From: an uncultured Erysipelotrichaceae bacterium
Lineage (GTDB): Bacteria; Bacillota_I; Bacilli_A; Erysipelotrichales; Erysipelotrichaceae
NCBI GenBank assembly: GCA_902786245.1
Contig: CADABS010000052.1
Location: 1-33,166 of the forward strand
Direction of reading: 5' to 3'
Length of the DNA: 33,166 nucleotides
Below the pieces are notes generated by a model. It saw only the letters and a list, made by a program, of their open reading frames with translations. It searched no databases and was not told the origin of the DNA. Shown piece by piece: positions 31,361 to 33,166 of the stretch; position 1 is the first letter of the stretch, and every line of letters begins with the position of its first letter. A program made the position numbers and the translations under genes.

Positions 31361-32029
31361 ATGTCTGAAAAGAAATCAAAACTGTATGTCGTCATCGGCC
31401 TGGGAAACTTCGGCAGCGCGATCGCGGAGACGATTGCCAATGCCGGCCAGGATGTCATCGCCATTGATAAAAGCATGCTGACCGTACAGAAAGTCGCAGA
31501 GACGGTTCCGAATACCGTCTGTGCAGATTCGCAGGATATTGAAATGCTGAAAGAAGCGGGTGTGCAGGATGCGGATGTCGCAATCGTATCGATGGGATCC
31601 TTTCTGGAAGCGAGCGTCATTACGATCCTGAATCTGAAAGAACTCGGCGTTCCGAAGATCATCGCCAAGGCCAGCAATGAACGCTATAAATATGTCATGG
31701 AACGGATCGGCGCATCTGCCGTCATCCAGCCGGAAAGCGAAATGGGACAGAGAGTCGCTATCTCTCTGATCAATCCGAAGATCATCGATATCTATCAGAT
31801 CACGAATGATTTTGTCATTATGGAAATCAAGGTTCCCGAATTATGGAAAGGAAAGCGTTTGGACCAGCTCAACCTGAGAGGAATCTATGGTGTCAATATC
31901 ATCGGTATCCGGAAAGACTATGAAAACCATGTCCGGACAAATATCAAAGGAGATACCGTTCTGGCACCGGAGGATTATCTGACAATTGCGGCGGATGCCG
32001 AAAGAATTGCTGCGCTGAATCTTGACTGA
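31361..32029 (+). CDS. ktrA: potassium uptake regulatory subunit KtrA (RCK domains)
   Basis: 222 residues, GGAGG ahead of the ATG. RCK_N Rossmann domain with VVIGLGNFGSAIAET, AIDKS and VCADSQD; then a helical linker and RCK_C (PELWKGKRLDQLNLRGIYGV). It binds nucleotides (ATP/ADP, NAD or c-di-AMP in relatives) and gates KtrB from the cytoplasm. Confidence 0.93.
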   Translation: MSEKKSKLYVVIGLGNFGSAIAETIANAGQDVIAIDKSMLTVQKVAETVPNTVCADSQDIEMLKEAGVQDADVAIVSMGSFLEASVITILNLKELGVPKIIAKASNERYKYVMERIGASAVIQPESEMGQRVAISLINPKIIDIYQITNDFVIMEIKVPELWKGKRLDQLNLRGIYGVNIIGIRKDYENHVRTNIKGDTVLAPEDYLTIAADAERIAALNLD

Positions 32030-32037
32030 CAGACCGT

Positions 32038-32367
32038 TTACGGTCTGTTTTCTGTTCCCCAGTCGCACAGCAGATCCAGGACTCTGACCAGGGAATGGCC
32101 TCTTTCCGTCAGGGTATATTCCACCTTCGGAGGAATCTGGGGATAGACGGTACGGATGATCAGATCATCCTTTTCCAGTTCCTTCAGATTCATGCTCAGT
32201 GTTTTATCGGATATATTTCCGATATATCTCTGCATTTCATTGAACCGCACCGGTTCATATTCCATCAGGCAGTAGAGGATGACCGGCTTGTATCTGCCAG
32301 AGATCAGAGAGAGCGTATAACTGTATCCGGTCTGGCTGAAATCTGCGCTTCGTATGTTCTTTTCCAT
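32038..32367 (-). CDS. HxlR-family transcriptional regulator
   Basis: 109 residues from ATG 32367; a longer in-frame reading has no support and crosses the operator. The HxlR winged helix is clear: YTLSLISGRYKPVILYCL, RFNEMQRYIGNISDKTLSMN, LKELEKDDLIIRTVYPQIPP, KVEYTLTERGHSL. These sense redox, aldehydes or electrophiles in studied relatives. It is divergent from a flavin-reductase-like gene, its probable target. Confidence 0.88.
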   Translation of the reverse strand: MEKNIRSADFSQTGYSYTLSLISGRYKPVILYCLMEYEPVRFNEMQRYIGNISDKTLSMNLKELEKDDLIIRTVYPQIPPKVEYTLTERGHSLVRVLDLLCDWGTENRP

Positions 32368-32385
32368 ATTGCTTACCTGTATGAA

Positions 32386-32410
32386 AGTACCTGTTGTTAA
32401 AGTGGGTACT
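32386..32410. promoter_or_regulatory. HxlR operator candidate
   Basis: AGTACC (32386-32391) and GGTACT (32405-32410) form an inverted repeat of 25 bp overall, centred in the 106-bp gap between divergent genes. HxlR regulators commonly use such GTAC-type sites. Confidence 0.5.
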
Positions 32411-32473
32411 TGTTCTGTATCCGGCTTAAATGTATCATCCGGATAGAAGAACGACAAGAAAGGAATACAGAAA

Positions 32474-33046
32474 ATGAAAAAAGATCTTGGAATTGTTGAT
32501 GCAGTATATCCGATGCCGGTGCTGATGGTCGCGGCTTATGATGAAAACGGCAAAGTCAATGTCATGAATGTTGCCTGGGGTCAGATCGCCGATGAAGACA
32601 AAATCATTCTGTTCATCGGGGAAGGAAAAAAGACATGGCTGAATATCATGGCAAGCAAGGCATTTACGGTAGCCATTGCGGATGAAGCACATGTTGAAGC
32701 AGCGGATTTCTTCGGTATTGCGACAGGCAATAAAATGGAAGACAAGTTTGAAAGAACCGGATACCATGCAGTTAAGAGCGATAAGGTCAATGCGCCGGTC
32801 ATTGAAGAATTCCCCGTCGTCATGGAATGCGAACTGCTGGAACATCTGAAAGATGAATATGTATCCGCAATCGTCGGAAAGATCGTCAATGTCAAGGCAG
32901 AAGAAAAGGTTCTGGATGAAAATGGCAAGGTCGATGTCACGAAACTTCATGCGCTGATGTTCGATCAGTTCAGAAACGGCTACTATGCGACAGGAGAAAA
33001 GGTTGCCCAGGCATGGAATGCCGGTGTCGGCCTGATGCGCAAATAG
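32474..33046 (+). CDS. flavin reductase-like / flavoredoxin family protein
   Basis: 190 residues, AAAGGAA upstream. FMN-binding split barrel: YPMPVLMVAAYDENGKVNVM, NVAWGQIADEDKIILFIGEG, KTWLNIMASKAFTVAIADE, FFGIATGNKMEDKFERTGYH, FPVVMECELLEHL. The KTW-NI--S--F-V pattern is that of flavoredoxins, which handle FMN-based electron transfer. Paired with HxlR, a redox or electrophile response is likely. Confidence 0.88.
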   Translation: MKKDLGIVDAVYPMPVLMVAAYDENGKVNVMNVAWGQIADEDKIILFIGEGKKTWLNIMASKAFTVAIADEAHVEAADFFGIATGNKMEDKFERTGYHAVKSDKVNAPVIEEFPVVMECELLEHLKDEYVSAIVGKIVNVKAEEKVLDENGKVDVTKLHALMFDQFRNGYYATGEKVAQAWNAGVGLMRK

Positions 33047-33108
33047 TTCAGCTCTGCATCCCGGTATAGGATCTTACGCAAAGTAAGTGAAACCAGGTCT
33101 TGAGTTGA

Positions 33109-33138
33109 GGAGGTACTCGGCAGAGTGCCTCCTTTTCC
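33109..33138 (+). terminator. terminator after flavoredoxin
   Basis: GGAGGTACTC and GAGTGCCTCC form a 10-bp stem (one G-U) with the tetraloop GGCA, then TTTTCC. Confidence 0.8.
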
Positions 33139-33166
33139 TATGGTCTTTAGCAAGGGCTAATATATG

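Noticed and set aside
1-33166. CRISPR arrays, tRNA or rRNA genes
   Set aside because: No regularly spaced identical repeats and no tRNA arm patterns were seen; the short repeats at 8297-8413 are only three and imperfect.

Overview
The window comes from a low-to-mid GC Bacillota genome. The gene content (MupG/DUF3284/MurQ MurNAc operon, SirTM, DegV, KtrAB, DhaS-like TetR regulators) and the strong AGGAGG ribosome sites fit an Erysipelotrichia-like gut or oral commensal; that placement is inference. No rRNA, tRNA or CRISPR array is visible.

Region 1 (1-3050): a partial TetR regulator is divergent from a radical SAM gene whose last codons overlap a divergent S-adenosylmethionine synthetase. A 22-bp palindrome plus a matching half-site lies between the divergent genes. 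This reads as a regulated radical-SAM enzyme carrying its own SAM supply.

Region 2 (3050-11950) is accessory DNA on both sides of an oleate hydratase/TetR pair. It holds a broken ParA fused out of frame to a WYL-regulator tail, a tyrosine recombinase missing its N-terminus, and a module made of an XRE repressor, a hairpin-rich 440-bp stretch without a convincing gene, an orphan MazF/PemK, two small proteins and a large serine recombinase. Several ribosome sites here sit inside hairpins.

Region 3 (11840-13540): the serine recombinase reads straight into the 3' half of a zinc-type macrodomain gene, followed by an intact SirTM sirtuin (a protein ADP-ribosyltransferase family). The element has apparently split the ADP-ribosylation operon: the writer is intact, the eraser has lost its ligand-binding half, and neither GcvH-L nor LplA2 is in the window.

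Region 4 (13540-19210): two PHP-domain phosphoesterases, a DegV fatty-acid-binding protein divergent from a TetR regulator with an operator cluster, a small membrane protein, a serine-acetyltransferase-like enzyme and an AraC regulator. A gutted IS1182-family element lies between the second PHP gene and the acetyltransferase.

Region 5 (19230-25580): an N-acetylmuramic acid (or related sugar) uptake and catabolism operon: PTS EIIBC, HAD phosphatase, EIIA, MupG 6-phospho-muramidase, DUF3284, MurQ etherase, then a tandem GNAT acetyltransferase. The AraC gene lies just upstream and the promoter has nested palindromes and a poor -35.

Region 6 (25590-33166): a second gutted copy of the same IS, which keeps the complementary half of the transposase and a small RHH-like gene, then a MATE exporter, an aldo/keto reductase, a short-chain dehydrogenase, the KtrB/KtrA potassium uptake pair, and an HxlR regulator divergent from a flavin-reductase-like protein.
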